Source: Vreelandella titanicae BH1
GTDB taxonomy: Bacteria > Pseudomonadota > Gammaproteobacteria > Pseudomonadales > Halomonadaceae
Assembly (NCBI RefSeq): GCF_000336575.1
Contig: NZ_AOPO01000001.1
Coordinates: 248,001-312,000 of the forward strand
DNA length: 64,000 bases
Direction of reading: 5' to 3'
Shown here: positions 35,293 through 44,784 of the stretch, in pieces
Layout of the letters: every line of letters starts with the position of its first letter
Position numbering within the stretch: the stretch's first letter is position 1
Program-made: the position numbers and the translations under genes
The notes under the pieces: generated by a model
Databases searched by the model: none
The model's input: the letters and a program-made list of their open reading frames with translations, nothing else
What the model was told of the DNA's origin: nothing

Positions 35293-36060
35293 ACCGCCAC
35301 CACCCACTACGGCTGGGACGGTGACCGCATCGTGCGCGAAGAAACGGACGACCAACGCACCACGGTGGTCTACGAGCCGGGCAGTTTTGTGCCCATGCTA
35401 CGTATTGATGATACTGAACAAGGCCAAGTGCTCAGCGCCTATATCACCGACGCCCTGGGCATCCCGATGCAACTAGTCGCCCCCAACGGCCAACCCCGGT
35501 GGCTCGCCGAACCGGACGACTGGGCAGCCGTCAAAAACCAACGCGCCATGCGCAATGTCACGCAGCCCATCCGATTCCAGGGCCAATGGCACGATGAAGA
35601 GTCGGGGCTTTACTACAACCGCCACCGTTATTATGACCCGCAGCAAGGTAGGTATATTAGTCAGGATCCGATTGGGTTGCGGGGTGGTACGAATTTGTAT
35701 GGCTACGTTACCAATCCGACGGGAATGGTGGATCCACTGAGGTTGCTCGGGGCTAAAATGCATCATTTAGAACCGTTTGGTGTCTGGATACATGCGTCTA
35801 ACCCTCTTAATACTAAAAACCCAGCAGTAGCTCAGCCGCCATCCGAATGGGAGTTTGTGGAATGGGAAATATTGGAGCCAGAAGGCCGACTAGAAAGGCT
35901 CTGGACAGATTATAAAGATGTGCGTGCTGTCTGTAGTGATCAACATGGTAATAGCACAACGACATCTGTTAAATATTTTCAGACAAGGTCTATGTGTGTA
36001 AACGAAATTTGCAAAGGGGAGGCGCTAAACTTGACGATTAAATTAGAGATACTATTTTGA
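35293..36060 (+). pseudogene. Orphan Rhs C-terminal fragment with alternative toxin tip
   Basis: Homology to the VgrG-Rhs gene starts abruptly at 35293 (ACCGCCACC, matching 33763) directly after an in-frame TAA, and runs ~455 bp at about 90% identity through RYYDPQQGRYISQDPIGLRG and DPLRL. The final G of the core motif DPLGL is preceded by R here. After 35748 the sequence is unrelated: a ~104-residue tip (MHHLEPFGVWIHASNPLNTK, then CSDQHGNSTTTSVKYFQTRS) of unknown fold. A GTG at 35332 could start a 242-residue product but has no good ribosome site. This is the standard form of a displaced rhs tip, silent until recombined onto the expressed core. Confidence 0.85.
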
Positions 36061-36181
36061 CCCTGAAAATCTAATTCACATGCAATAAACTGTAGACGGT
36101 TGAGTAAATTTGAATGTTTTATGCAGAATGAGACGACGCCAGGCTTAGGCACGCAAATGTTAGAAAATCCAAGGAATGTAA

Positions 36182-36583
36182 GTGAATAGCATAAAGTTAG
36201 AAACAAAGATTTTAATATTTAATTATTTACTTTGCATTAGCTCATATCGCTTAGCGAAAGACGCTTATCAAGCCATCGCCAACTTGATACCTCATGGAGC
36301 TATTTCAAACAGAATCCTGCTTCTTGTAGTGATGGTTTATTGTACATATCTCTTAATGTTTTTATGTGGAATGGCGATGGGGTTTTTAACAAAAAAAAGA
36401 GTAGTCCTCCATTCCCTCATAGCCGCCACGGCCAGTGTCGCACTTGACATATACTTCATCACTAATATAGCAAGTGGCGACTACATTTGGGTACTTTCCA
36501 TGTTGGCGAGCGGCGCGTTGCTAGGAGGTCTTGGAGGAGTAGTTGCTCTAGCTTTAAAAAAACTAATCCCTAGCTACAAATAA
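36182..36583 (+). CDS. Four-TM membrane protein, probable immunity partner of the orphan Rhs tip
   Basis: A 133-residue hydrophobic protein with about four membrane segments (ILIFNYLLCISSYRLA, ILLLVVMVYCTYLLMFLCGM, LIAATASVALDIYFITNI, VLSMLASGALLGGLGGVVAL). It starts at a GTG at 36182 with AAGGA at 36171-36175; the nearer ATG at 36175 runs straight into TAA. It lies 121 bp after the displaced tip and is AT-rich. Position suggests an inner membrane immunity protein, which would fit a membrane- or periplasm-acting toxin. I recognise no family. Confidence 0.6.
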   Translation: MNSIKLETKILIFNYLLCISSYRLAKDAYQAIANLIPHGAISNRILLLVVMVYCTYLLMFLCGMAMGFLTKKRVVLHSLIAATASVALDIYFITNIASGDYIWVLSMLASGALLGGLGGVVALALKKLIPSYK

Positions 36584-36857
36584 TAAAGCCAAGTAAATAA
36601 TGCATCGCTCACAAGCACTGGGCTTGGCCGCAGATGTTTCTCTGTACTAAGCCGAACGTTGAGATCGCTCTGAAATCATATGCACTGCACCGATAGGAGC
36701 ATTTGATGCCCCCAAGATAAACATTGCTAGCAATCTACTATCGGCGCTAAAAGATATTTCATAAGGCGATGCAAAAGAAGGCAAAACTCACTAAAGTACA
36801 GTTATCATTATTTTAGCCAAAAAACTTAAAATCCTAACTTCTGAATTGGTCAAGTGA

Positions 36858-37799
36858 ATGAATTTATTTAAAAAAATCACAGCTGCAGTACCTTTATCTT
36901 TGTTACTGACAACATTCAGTGTAATGGCCAGCTCTCTAGAGGAAGGCAGAGAGGCTTTACGAAATGAAGATTACACTATTGCACTCAAGAACTTTAGACC
37001 ATTAGCTGAAGAGGGCAATCCAGATGCACAAGCACTCTTAGGTGGCATGTATCTTAGAGGTAGAGGTGTTGAGCAAAATTTTGAGAAAGCCGCTGACTGG
37101 CTAAAGCTAGCTGCAGATCAGAACGACGCCATAGCTCAAAATAATTTAGGCTGGCTGTACCAAAATGGGCGTGGAGTATCGAGAGACTTTCAAGAAGCAA
37201 TGAGATGGTACCACCAGGCAGCAGATCAAGGTATGGCAGGAGCGCAGCAGAACTTAGCGCAAATGTATTATTACGGTAGAGGAGTAAAACGTGATTATAC
37301 GAAAGCAGCAAGGTGGTTTGAGTTAGCTGCAGAGCAGGGGCTAGTGAAATCCCAGGACTATCTCGGAGACATGTATTACCACGGAAGAGGTGTGGCAAAC
37401 AACCACGAGGAAGCCGCGAAATGGTATACCCTAGCCGCTGAGCAAGGAAGCCAAGGTTCACAATACAATATCGCCGTTATGCATGTTCAAGGTTTAGGCG
37501 TGGAGAAAAACTATGAAACTGCAGCCATGTGGTATCACCATGCCGCCTCGCAAGGAGATAAGCATGCTTTGTCCAACTTAAGCTCTTTGTATGGGCAAGG
37601 TTTAGGAGTTGAGGAAAATGTCGTTCTAGCTTACGTATATGCAAGCTTAGCTGCTGATTTAGGAGATGATAGCGGCGCCGAAAATCGTGACTTTGCCGCC
37701 TCTCTCCTCAATAGCGACCAAATAGCTGAAGGAGATCGTCTTGTGGAAGAATGGCAAGTCGACACTCCTCTTCCCACCGAAACTGAAACTTGGCCTTAG
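36858..37799 (+). CDS. Secreted Sel1-repeat protein
   Basis: A 313-residue protein with a signal peptide (~1-24, KITAAVPLSLLLTTFSVMAS) and about six Sel1 repeats of 36 residues from ~55 to ~270, each with the pattern A-x-x-x-L-G-x-M-Y-x-x-G-x-G-V (GGMYLRGRGVEQNFEKAADW, GDMYYHGRGVANNHEEAAKW). Sel1-repeat proteins are periplasmic adaptors, and several act as immunity proteins beside T6SS effectors. Here it follows the orphan tip cassette and precedes the second cassette-end repeat, so an immunity role is possible, but general envelope functions cannot be excluded. The Shine-Dalgarno is weak. Confidence 0.75.
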   Translation: MNLFKKITAAVPLSLLLTTFSVMASSLEEGREALRNEDYTIALKNFRPLAEEGNPDAQALLGGMYLRGRGVEQNFEKAADWLKLAADQNDAIAQNNLGWLYQNGRGVSRDFQEAMRWYHQAADQGMAGAQQNLAQMYYYGRGVKRDYTKAARWFELAAEQGLVKSQDYLGDMYYHGRGVANNHEEAAKWYTLAAEQGSQGSQYNIAVMHVQGLGVEKNYETAAMWYHHAASQGDKHALSNLSSLYGQGLGVEENVVLAYVYASLAADLGDDSGAENRDFAASLLNSDQIAEGDRLVEEWQVDTPLPTETETWP

Positions 37800-38127
37800 T
37801 CATAAAATGAACAATAAATAGCTCTACCCTTAATTCACCCGGCAAAGACAACAGGGGCGTTACCTTATTCAATACTCACTAAGGAAGGCATCTAGCGGTC
37901 TTCCTTAACAGTAGCGTTGCAGAAGTATCATCGTCTTACCGTTTTCCCCAGCTGCCAAATATAAAGTGTATGAGGTTAACAAAATTAAAAACTTTCTGAA
38001 CAAAATAACTCCAACACACTTATCTACTGAAATCAAACACCTTATTCTACCCCCTCTCTTACAGGTGCTTTTTTTTTAAACTTACCGACCTATCTGCTTG
38101 ACAACACACTAAAACTAAGGAAATTGC
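37800..38127. other. AT-rich gap holding cassette-end repeat copy 2
   Basis: The 328 bp between the Sel1 gene and the next membrane protein contain the repeat at 37848-37919 and otherwise AT-rich sequence without a coding frame I can support. A CTAAGGAAA at 38114-38122 gives the ribosome site for 38128. Confidence 0.5.
37848..37919 (+). repeat. Cassette-end repeat, copy 2
   Basis: Matches 35209-35280 at about 80% identity. The hairpin survives in part: AAGGAAG (37881-37887) pairs with CTTCCTT (37900-37906). Unlike copy 1 no Rhs core follows it. Confidence 0.7.
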
Positions 38128-38889
38128 ATGTTTGCAAAATTCACTCTAGGTTCACTGTATCTTATGATCCAACATAGGAGCGCTATATTAAAAGGCGTCA
38201 TCTTGCCTTTAATTTTGTATATCTTGCTTCAATTGGTGCGCTACGGATCAGCTTATACAGGATTTTCATATGGCAGTGCCAGCTCACTTTTATATATACT
38301 TTTCTTTGTTGCTGACATGGCCATTCTGGCTATGATCTCAATAAACACAACTCGGACAATCTTACTCGACGAACAACCAGAACCTTTTAAATTGAAATTT
38401 AAAAGGCGTGAAACAAGATATCTTTTGTACAGCATTGGATTTTTGGCTTTATGGATAATACCAAGCATGTTTATCGGAGCTTCATTAACCCTTATCATGT
38501 ACAACATCTTGATGGGCGTTATTCCCTTAACTTTTTTCTTAGTCACTTTGTTTTTCACATTAAGGCTGTCGCTTATTTTTGTAGGTGTAGCGCTTGACAG
38601 AAGCATATCGTTGAGAGAATCTTTGAACATGACTAAAAATTGCCAATGGTCGCTATTTTTTTCACTTGCCTTATTGATCGCTCTGCTATTTATTTTTGAA
38701 TATTGCATTGAACTTTTTTCTAGCTTAGTTGGGGGCCAACTCTTCAGCCTGATATCCTTTGCTTTGATAACCCCACTAGTAAACACATTCATATATGTAT
38801 TCACTGCTATCATCCTGACCATTTTATATTCCAATGCTTATCAACCAACTGACAGCCCCCAAGCGGAATCGGCTGGGGATGCCCAATAG
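38128..38889 (+). CDS. Multi-pass membrane protein of unknown function
   Basis: A 253-residue protein with about six membrane segments (LKGVILPLILYILLQLV, SSLLYILFFVADMAILAMIS, YSIGFLALWIIPSMFIGASL, VIPLTFFLVTLFFTLRL, LFFSLALLIALLFIFEYCIE and a last one near FIYVFTAIILTILY). Its layout, with an R-E-S-L-N-M-T-K segment between segments four and five, resembles glycerophosphodiester phosphodiesterase membrane-domain/YciC-like proteins, but I do not assign a family. It is AT-rich like the toxin cassettes and ends them; it may be another immunity protein or unrelated. Confidence 0.6.
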   Translation: MFAKFTLGSLYLMIQHRSAILKGVILPLILYILLQLVRYGSAYTGFSYGSASSLLYILFFVADMAILAMISINTTRTILLDEQPEPFKLKFKRRETRYLLYSIGFLALWIIPSMFIGASLTLIMYNILMGVIPLTFFLVTLFFTLRLSLIFVGVALDRSISLRESLNMTKNCQWSLFFSLALLIALLFIFEYCIELFSSLVGGQLFSLISFALITPLVNTFIYVFTAIILTILYSNAYQPTDSPQAESAGDAQ

Positions 38890-38953
38890 TATCAAAGACC
38901 AGACAATCCGCTAGCAGCCGAAAAACAACGACGACGGCCGACTGGATCACTTC

Positions 38954-38984
38954 ACGCTGGCGGTGCCAATAGCGCCGCCAGCGT
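38954..38984. terminator. Hairpin between the membrane protein gene and the AEP operon
   Basis: ACGCTGGCGG and CCGCCAGCGT form a perfect 10-bp stem with an 11-base loop between convergent genes. No T-run is present on either strand. Confidence 0.5.
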
Positions 38985-38990
38985 AATTGT

Positions 38991-39884
38991 CTAAAGCGCC
39001 ACCAGCACCAGCCCCGCCAACATCACCAGAGTGCCGACAGCTTTTGCCCTGGATGCGGGCTCCTTCAGCCACAGCACACCCATTAGCACGCCCACCGGAA
39101 TGGAGAGCTGGCGCAGTGCCACCACATAACTCACCTCTTTGGTAAGCGCCATGGCGATTAATACTAGACCGTAAGTGCAGGTCATCATCAGCCCGGTAAC
39201 GACCAGCATGGTCAGCCCCTGCTGGCGGAGTGCAGGCAGGCGGCGGCGCTCTGCCGGTAGCAATGCCAGTAGCGGTACCGACCAGGTTAGTGTCATCAGC
39301 GCTTGCAGCACCATAAACACCGCCCCGGCGGTTAACCCGCTGTGCCCTGCCCCCTGCATTAGCCCGAGGGCCTGCTTGTCGATCAGCGAGTAGCCAACGG
39401 TGCCTGCTGCCGCTAGTAGCGCAAACCCCATGGCCGGGGTGAGATAGGTGGATACCCTGCGCGCCTGCGGATGGCTAAGCGGCAGGCAGAGCGCGCCTGC
39501 CACGACTAGCACCATGCCAAGGCCGTCCCAGCGATCCAGCACCCGACTACCCAACAGCACAATGGATACCAGCGGCACCATTATCACCGGCAATGCACGG
39601 GCGATGGGGTAGAGTACGCTAACGTCCCCTCTCGCGTAGGCCCAGGCTAACCCGCCCATGTAGAGCATTTGGCATAATCCCGAAAGCGCCAACCAGCCCC
39701 AGAATGCACTTGGTAATGCAGTGAGTGACGGCCCAAGCAACACCAGCGGCAGCATCACCGCCCCACCCGCGCCGTAAGCCAGGGTAAAAGAAGCTAACGA
39801 CGGCGCATTGCGTTTGCCCAACACGTTCCATCCGGCGTGCATGCATACCGAGACCAGCACCAGAGCAAACGCGGCTGGACTCAA
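38991..39884 (-). CDS. EamA/DMT-family transporter linked to AEP genes
   Basis: A 297-residue ten-TM drug/metabolite transporter with two EamA repeats ([20 protein letters not shown] in the first; [20 protein letters not shown] with [20 protein letters not shown] in the second). It starts at a TTG (39882-39884) that overlaps the phnX stop as TTGA, with GGGAGAG upstream, so translation is coupled to phnX. The context suggests export or uptake of an AEP-pathway compound; the substrate is unknown. Confidence 0.87.
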   Translation of the reverse strand: MSPAAFALVLVSVCMHAGWNVLGKRNAPSLASFTLAYGAGGAVMLPLVLLGPSLTALPSAFWGWLALSGLCQMLYMGGLAWAYARGDVSVLYPIARALPVIMVPLVSIVLLGSRVLDRWDGLGMVLVVAGALCLPLSHPQARRVSTYLTPAMGFALLAAAGTVGYSLIDKQALGLMQGAGHSGLTAGAVFMVLQALMTLTWSVPLLALLPAERRRLPALRQQGLTMLVVTGLMMTCTYGLVLIAMALTKEVSYVVALRQLSIPVGVLMGVLWLKEPASRAKAVGTLVMLAGLVLVAL

Positions 39885-40699
39885 GGACGCTCTCCCTGTT
39901 GAAGACGTGTATTGATGGCATCGACCACGCTAGGTAGCTCGGCAATGGTCTCAATGCAGTAGTGTGGTGCTGAGGGGGCAAATTGCGCGGCCACCCGCTC
40001 GTGGGCGGCGTGGCGCTCGGCATCACTCAACGCTTGATATTGCGCATAGGTTAGCCCCAGCGCATTGCCCGAGCAGGTAAGCGCCACCGTCCACATCCCC
40101 GCGCTGCGCCCTTCAAGAATGCCCGGCGTGGTGTCGTCCACTTTAATACACGCTGCCACATCGCTGATGCCTAACGCGATCACATTGGCCAGCGCCTGAG
40201 CAGGATACGGACGGCCATTGGGCACCTCATCCGTCGCCACTACGTGATCAACTTGCAGGCCGTTATCCGCAGCCAAAGCGACGACTTTTTCCATCACCAC
40301 CGCCGGGTAGCCAGAGCAGGAACCGATTTTCAGCCCCTGGGCGCGCAGCGTAGTTAAGGTGTCGAGCGCGCCGGGAATCACCGCCGAGTGGTCGGCAATT
40401 TTGGCAATCTGCAGCGGCATAAAGCGCTCATAAAGCGCCGTTACATCGTCATCAGAAGGCGCGTGGCCTACCGCCTGAACAAAGCGTTCGGCGATGTCCG
40501 GATGGTTGCACAGCGTGCGAATATGATCCCACTTACCCATACCCATGGGGCCGCGAGCTTCTTCCAGGCTAATCGCCACGCCCAGCTCAGCAAACGCTTC
40601 GACGAAGATCTGGGTAGGCGCAAAGGAGCCAAAGTCGACCAGCGTGCCTGCCCAGTCACAGATAACCGCTTGCAAGCATTGGGGAGATTGATACTGCAT
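39881..40699 (-). CDS. phnX: Phosphonoacetaldehyde hydrolase PhnX
   Basis: A 272-residue HAD-superfamily enzyme that cleaves the C-P bond of phosphonoacetaldehyde to acetaldehyde and phosphate. The nucleophile is D15 in [13 protein letters not shown] and the Schiff-base lysine of the cap is K56 in [11 protein letters not shown]. Later motifs are [18 protein letters not shown] and [18 protein letters not shown]. The start overlaps the phnW stop (TAATG). It completes the two-step AEP route with PhnW. Confidence 0.96.
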   Translation of the reverse strand: MQYQSPQCLQAVICDWAGTLVDFGSFAPTQIFVEAFAELGVAISLEEARGPMGMGKWDHIRTLCNHPDIAERFVQAVGHAPSDDDVTALYERFMPLQIAKIADHSAVIPGALDTLTTLRAQGLKIGSCSGYPAVVMEKVVALAADNGLQVDHVVATDEVPNGRPYPAQALANVIALGISDVAACIKVDDTTPGILEGRSAGMWTVALTCSGNALGLTYAQYQALSDAERHAAHERVAAQFAPSAPHYCIETIAELPSVVDAINTRLQQGERP

Positions 40700-41859
40700 T
40701 AGGCGCTCCCTGATTGTGAAGATAGGCCTGGAAAAAGGCTAACGCCCATCTCGGCAAGTGTGTTTTGAATGGCGCTTAGCAGTTCCGCGATCACCGTGGT
40801 GCCTAGCTGACCAATGCAGCCGATACGAAAACTCTCCACTTCAGTCAACTTGCCGGGATAGATCAAAAACCCGCGCGCCTTTAGCGCCGCGTAGAAAGCG
40901 TTAAACTCAAACGCTGGATCGGTTGGGCTTAAGAAGGTAGTGATGATCGGCGATAGCCATTCGTCTTCTAACAGCGTGCTGAAGCCTAGCGCTCGCATGC
41001 CTTTTACCAGCGCATCACGATTGCGGGTATAGCGCGCGCAGCGCCCTGGCACACCGCCTTCTTCCCGGTGCTGGGCAAGTGCGGCCTGAAAGGCCACCAC
41101 GGTGTGAGTGGGCGGCGTAAAGCGCCACTGACCAGTGCGTTCCATATACGACCACTGGTCGTGCAGATCCAGGCTCAGTGAGTGGGCGCGCCCCTTGCCT
41201 GCTTCAAGCAGCGCTTTGCGAATAATCACAAAACCAAATCCAGGCACGCCCTCGATGCACTTGTTGGCAGAGGAAACCAGCACATCGATGGGTGTTTTCG
41301 CGAGGCTGATGGGTACGCCGCCAAAGGAACTCATCGCATCGACGATGAGCGTTTTACCATGAGCGTTCACCACCTCTGCAATCGCCTCTAACGGGTTCAA
41401 AATGCCCGAGCTGGTTTCACAGTGCACTAAAAATACCGCTGTAATATCAGGATATTGCTCCAGCAGCGCCGCCACCTCATTGGGCTGGGGTGGCAGATAG
41501 TCGCCTTTATCCAAGGTGATATAGACGCGCCCTATGGTATCCAGCAGTTGGCCAGCTCGCTTGCCGTAAGCACCATTCATCAGCACCAGTACTTTACCGT
41601 TGGGATCAGTGGCGCAAGCCAGCGCACTCTCAACAGCAAAGGTGCCGCTGCCCTGCATAGGCACGCAGGCGTACTCGTCGCTTGCTGCCTCGGCCATGGC
41701 AAGCAGCTGGGTGCGAATGCCGGCAGTCACTTGGTTAAAGTCGTCATCCCAGGAGCCCCAATCACGCAGCATGGCGGCTTTGGTCGCATGGGAAGTAGTC
41801 AGCGGCCCGGGGGTTAGTAAATAGGGGTCTTTTATGTCCTTGATCACGTTATCGGTCAT
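40699..41859 (-). CDS. phnW: 2-Aminoethylphosphonate-pyruvate transaminase PhnW
   Basis: A 386-residue class V aminotransferase that turns AEP and pyruvate into phosphonoacetaldehyde and alanine. Family start [60 protein letters not shown] and the PLP lysine in [18 protein letters not shown] (~195). No Shine-Dalgarno is seen before the ATG at 41857-41859; instead a PhnR-type palindrome covers -3 to -14. The gene starts a phnW-phnX-eamA coupled group, 63 bp downstream of the permease gene. Confidence 0.96.
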   Translation of the reverse strand: MTDNVIKDIKDPYLLTPGPLTTSHATKAAMLRDWGSWDDDFNQVTAGIRTQLLAMAEAASDEYACVPMQGSGTFAVESALACATDPNGKVLVLMNGAYGKRAGQLLDTIGRVYITLDKGDYLPPQPNEVAALLEQYPDITAVFLVHCETSSGILNPLEAIAEVVNAHGKTLIVDAMSSFGGVPISLAKTPIDVLVSSANKCIEGVPGFGFVIIRKALLEAGKGRAHSLSLDLHDQWSYMERTGQWRFTPPTHTVVAFQAALAQHREEGGVPGRCARYTRNRDALVKGMRALGFSTLLEDEWLSPIITTFLSPTDPAFEFNAFYAALKARGFLIYPGKLTEVESFRIGCIGQLGTTVIAELLSAIQNTLAEMGVSLFPGLSSQSGSA

Positions 41860-41861
41860 TT

Positions 41862-41873
41862 TGGTATATACCA
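41862..41873. promoter_or_regulatory. PhnR-type operator at the phnW start
   Basis: TGGTATATACCA is a perfect 12-bp palindrome of the HutC/GntR kind (compare TGGTCTAGACCA for DasR/NagR). It lies where the ribosome site of phnW would be. A near-identical site precedes phnS. Confidence 0.65.
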
Positions 41874-41922
41874 GATTTTTAAAACACTTTAATAGTAAGC
41901 ACAGCGGCTGTCTAGGTGTCAG

Positions 41923-43617
41923 CTAGCACGCATGGCGCCAGCGCTGGGCGTTATTTAATAAAACATGGGTGAGTGCGGTGTGGAGCAGCTTCACCACCAG
42001 CGAGGTAAGGAAAATCAGCACCGCCATAGCCGCAGCGCTGGCGAAGTAGCCCGCTTCATCCAGGTGCAGCACCGCCACCGAGGCCAGCCGCGTGTCACTG
42101 TTATAGAGGAACACAACTGCCGATACCGTGGTCATCGCATTGACGAACAGGTAAACCGATATATCCAGTACCGCGGGCAGCGACACCGGCAGCGTTACCC
42201 GGCAGAAGGTTGTCCAAAACGGTACTTTCAGTGAGGCCCCGACGGCTTCAAACTCAGGGTCGAGCTGTTTAAGCGCGGTTACCGAGGTGAGGTGACACAC
42301 CGTATAAAAGTGCACCAACGTGTTGAGCACCAGAATCGTCAAAGTGCCGTACAGCCAGTTAAACGGGTTGCCCGCCTGATTGAAAAAGAAGATATAGGCA
42401 AGCCCCAGCACCATGCCAGGCACCGCCATGGGCAGCATGGCCATAAAGTGCAGCCCTTGGCGCAGCGGGCGAAAGCCTTCACTCTTTTCGATTAGCCAGG
42501 CGTTAAAGAAGATCACTAACGTGCCCACCAAGGCCACGCTAAACGCTAACTTGAGCGAGTTAAACCACGCCCCCCAACCACCATCGGCCATGCCTTGGAA
42601 GGTATAATGCTCAAAGGTTATCGATAAGTTGTAGGGCCAGAACTGCACCAGCGACGCATACACCGCTGTGCCGATCACCAGCACAATGGCCCCCGCCACC
42701 GCGTAGCACAGCAGTGTAAATATCCAATCCCGCAGCGGGCTGGGGCTAGGCTGCCACGGCACGGCCCGTGCCGAGAGTTGCGCCACTTGGCGCCGCTGTA
42801 TCCAGCGGTCAACGATAAACGAGAGCACCGCGGGCAGCAGCAGAATCACGCTGACTACCGCGCCCATCTGAAAGTTCTGCTGCCCTACCACTTGGCGGTA
42901 GACGTCGGTGGCCAATACGCTGAACTGACCACCGATAATTTTAGGCACGCCGAAGTCAGTAATCGCCAGGGTAAACACCACAAACAGGCAGGAAATCAGC
43001 CCGTAGCGCACGCCGGGCAAGGTAATAGTCAAAAATGTACGCCACTTAGGGGTTCCCAGCGCTTCAGCCGCTTCGTAGAGCCGCGCGTCGCTGTTGGTCA
43101 GCGCGGTGGTCAGCAGCATTAGCGCGTGGGGAAATATCCAGAAACTCATGCCCATGACAATGCCGATGGGTCCATAAACCGATTGGCCGGCCAGTAAATC
43201 GCGCAGAAATCCCTGATTGCCAAACAGATAGACCAGGCTAATCGCGGGCAGCAGCGATGGCGCCAAAATGGGCAGAATCGCCAACATGCGAAACAGCCGC
43301 TTGCCCGGCATGCAGGTACGGGTAATCCCGTAGGCGCATAGAAACGCTAATCCGACCACCACACCGGTGGTCATCAACGCCACCCGCAACGAGTTGGCAA
43401 TCGAATTGACCAGCGCCGGGGTTTGAAAATAGTGCGCGAAGTTAGCCAGGCCGATAAAGTCGCCGGCGCGGTCTTGCAGGCTCTTGATCAGCATGGTCAC
43501 GAGTGGGAACAGCAGCCCCACCACCAGCAATGCAACGCCAGCGAGTAACGCCAACAAGCGGTTCAGCGACTCTAGCGACGGCTTGGTCGCCGATTTTACA
43601 AAGCTCTCGGCGATCAT
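41923..43617 (-). CDS. 2-Aminoethylphosphonate ABC transporter permease (fused PhnU-PhnV type)
   Basis: A 564-residue permease with about twelve membrane segments and two inner-membrane-component domains, each with an EAA loop: EAAEALGTPKWRTFLTITLP in the first half and EAVGASLKVPFWTTFCRVTL in the second. This is the fused single-chain form of the PhnU and PhnV permeases known separately in Salmonella and matches the putative AEP ABC permease family. It overlaps phnT by 4 bp (ATGA). The substrate is inferred from the neighbouring AEP genes. Confidence 0.92.
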   Translation of the reverse strand: MIAESFVKSATKPSLESLNRLLALLAGVALLVVGLLFPLVTMLIKSLQDRAGDFIGLANFAHYFQTPALVNSIANSLRVALMTTGVVVGLAFLCAYGITRTCMPGKRLFRMLAILPILAPSLLPAISLVYLFGNQGFLRDLLAGQSVYGPIGIVMGMSFWIFPHALMLLTTALTNSDARLYEAAEALGTPKWRTFLTITLPGVRYGLISCLFVVFTLAITDFGVPKIIGGQFSVLATDVYRQVVGQQNFQMGAVVSVILLLPAVLSFIVDRWIQRRQVAQLSARAVPWQPSPSPLRDWIFTLLCYAVAGAIVLVIGTAVYASLVQFWPYNLSITFEHYTFQGMADGGWGAWFNSLKLAFSVALVGTLVIFFNAWLIEKSEGFRPLRQGLHFMAMLPMAVPGMVLGLAYIFFFNQAGNPFNWLYGTLTILVLNTLVHFYTVCHLTSVTALKQLDPEFEAVGASLKVPFWTTFCRVTLPVSLPAVLDISVYLFVNAMTTVSAVVFLYNSDTRLASVAVLHLDEAGYFASAAAMAVLIFLTSLVVKLLHTALTHVLLNNAQRWRHAC

Positions 43618-44738
43618 TGCTGGCTGCTCCCGGCGGGATAAAGACGGGCGGCTTCGGCGGGCAGGTGAATGCCTAGAACCTGCCCCTGGTAAAGGTTTAA
43701 GTCGGTACTATCGCGGCTAGGCACATCGGCAATTAGCGTTTGGTCAACGTCCGTTAGGCGCAAAGTGACCCTCTGAAAGGGACCTAAAAACTCGATGCCG
43801 ATCACCTCACCGTTCAGCGCTCCCGCTTGACGGCTAAGTGCCACTGCTTCGGGCCGAATAGCCAGTTGGGCGGCTTGACCCACTTTTAAGGTATGCGATA
43901 GGCAGGCGCAGGGCATGGTACCCAGCAGCGCTTGGTTATCGCCCTGAGCGGTCACTTCCAGGAAGTTCATGCTGCCGATAAACGAGGCCACAAAGGCGCT
44001 GGCAGGCTGATGGTAGATCTCCGCCGGGGTACCCACTTGCTCGATCACGCCGTGGTTCATCACCACGATGCGGTCGGCCATGGTCAGCGCCTCTTCCTGG
44101 TCGTGGGTCACCATGATGGTGGTCACCCCGAGGCGCGCCTGCAGGGCTTTAATCTGGCTGCGCAGGTGGCCCCGCACCCGGGCGTCCAACGCCGAAAGCG
44201 GCTCGTCCAGCAGCAGCAGGCCAGGCTCGGTGGCCAATGCCCGCGCCAGCGCCACGCGCTGTTGCTGCCCGCCGGAAAGCGCCGCCGGGTACTTGTTTTC
44301 GCTGCCCGTCAAGTTCACCAGCGCGAGCAGCTCACCCACCCGTGCTTGGATGCGTGACCGCTCTACCCGCCGGTTGCGCAACCCATAGGCCACGTTGTTG
44401 AACACCGTGAGGTTGGGAAACAGCGCATAGGACTGGAACACAATGCCGAAATCCCGCGCCTGGGTGGGCAGCGTGGAGATATCCTTGTCACGCTGAATAA
44501 GCGTGCCCGTCGTTTGCTGGGTCAGCCCTGCAATCGTGCGTAACAGGGTGGTTTTGCCGCATCCGGAGGGGCCCAAAAAGCAGACAAATTCGCCCTCGTT
44601 TATGGTTAGGGAAATACCATCCAGCGCGGTAAAACTACCAAAACGCTTAGTGACTGCTTCAATGGTTAAATGGGGAGTAGTGGGAGTCATCACCGTTGGT
44701 GTGTCGGCCGCCAGCAGCGATGTCATTGTCGTGTGCAT
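43614..44738 (-). CDS. phnT: 2-Aminoethylphosphonate ABC transporter ATP-binding protein PhnT
   Basis: A 374-residue ATPase: Walker A GPSGCGKT, Q-loop FQSYALFPNLTVFNNVAYGL, signature LSGGQQQRVALARAL, Walker B LLLLDEPLSALD, and a C-terminal TOBE domain (~270-370, LAIRPEAVALSRQAGALNGE). The frame opens at 44804 within phnS, but GGAGAGG (44742-44748) stands just before the ATG at 44738, so that start is preferred. It sits between the binding protein and the fused permease. Confidence 0.92.
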   Translation of the reverse strand: MHTTMTSLLAADTPTVMTPTTPHLTIEAVTKRFGSFTALDGISLTINEGEFVCFLGPSGCGKTTLLRTIAGLTQQTTGTLIQRDKDISTLPTQARDFGIVFQSYALFPNLTVFNNVAYGLRNRRVERSRIQARVGELLALVNLTGSENKYPAALSGGQQQRVALARALATEPGLLLLDEPLSALDARVRGHLRSQIKALQARLGVTTIMVTHDQEEALTMADRIVVMNHGVIEQVGTPAEIYHQPASAFVASFIGSMNFLEVTAQGDNQALLGTMPCACLSHTLKVGQAAQLAIRPEAVALSRQAGALNGEVIGIEFLGPFQRVTLRLTDVDQTLIADVPSRDSTDLNLYQGQVLGIHLPAEAARLYPAGSSQQ

Positions 44739-44784
44739 AACCTCTCCAAGCCCCGGCAAACCGGCCGGGGCAACTGATCGCGGC

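Noticed and set aside
36790..36830. TTATCATTATTTT as a second Fur box
   Set aside because: Only one arm fits the consensus, in an AT-rich gap before the Sel1 gene with no iron-related neighbour.
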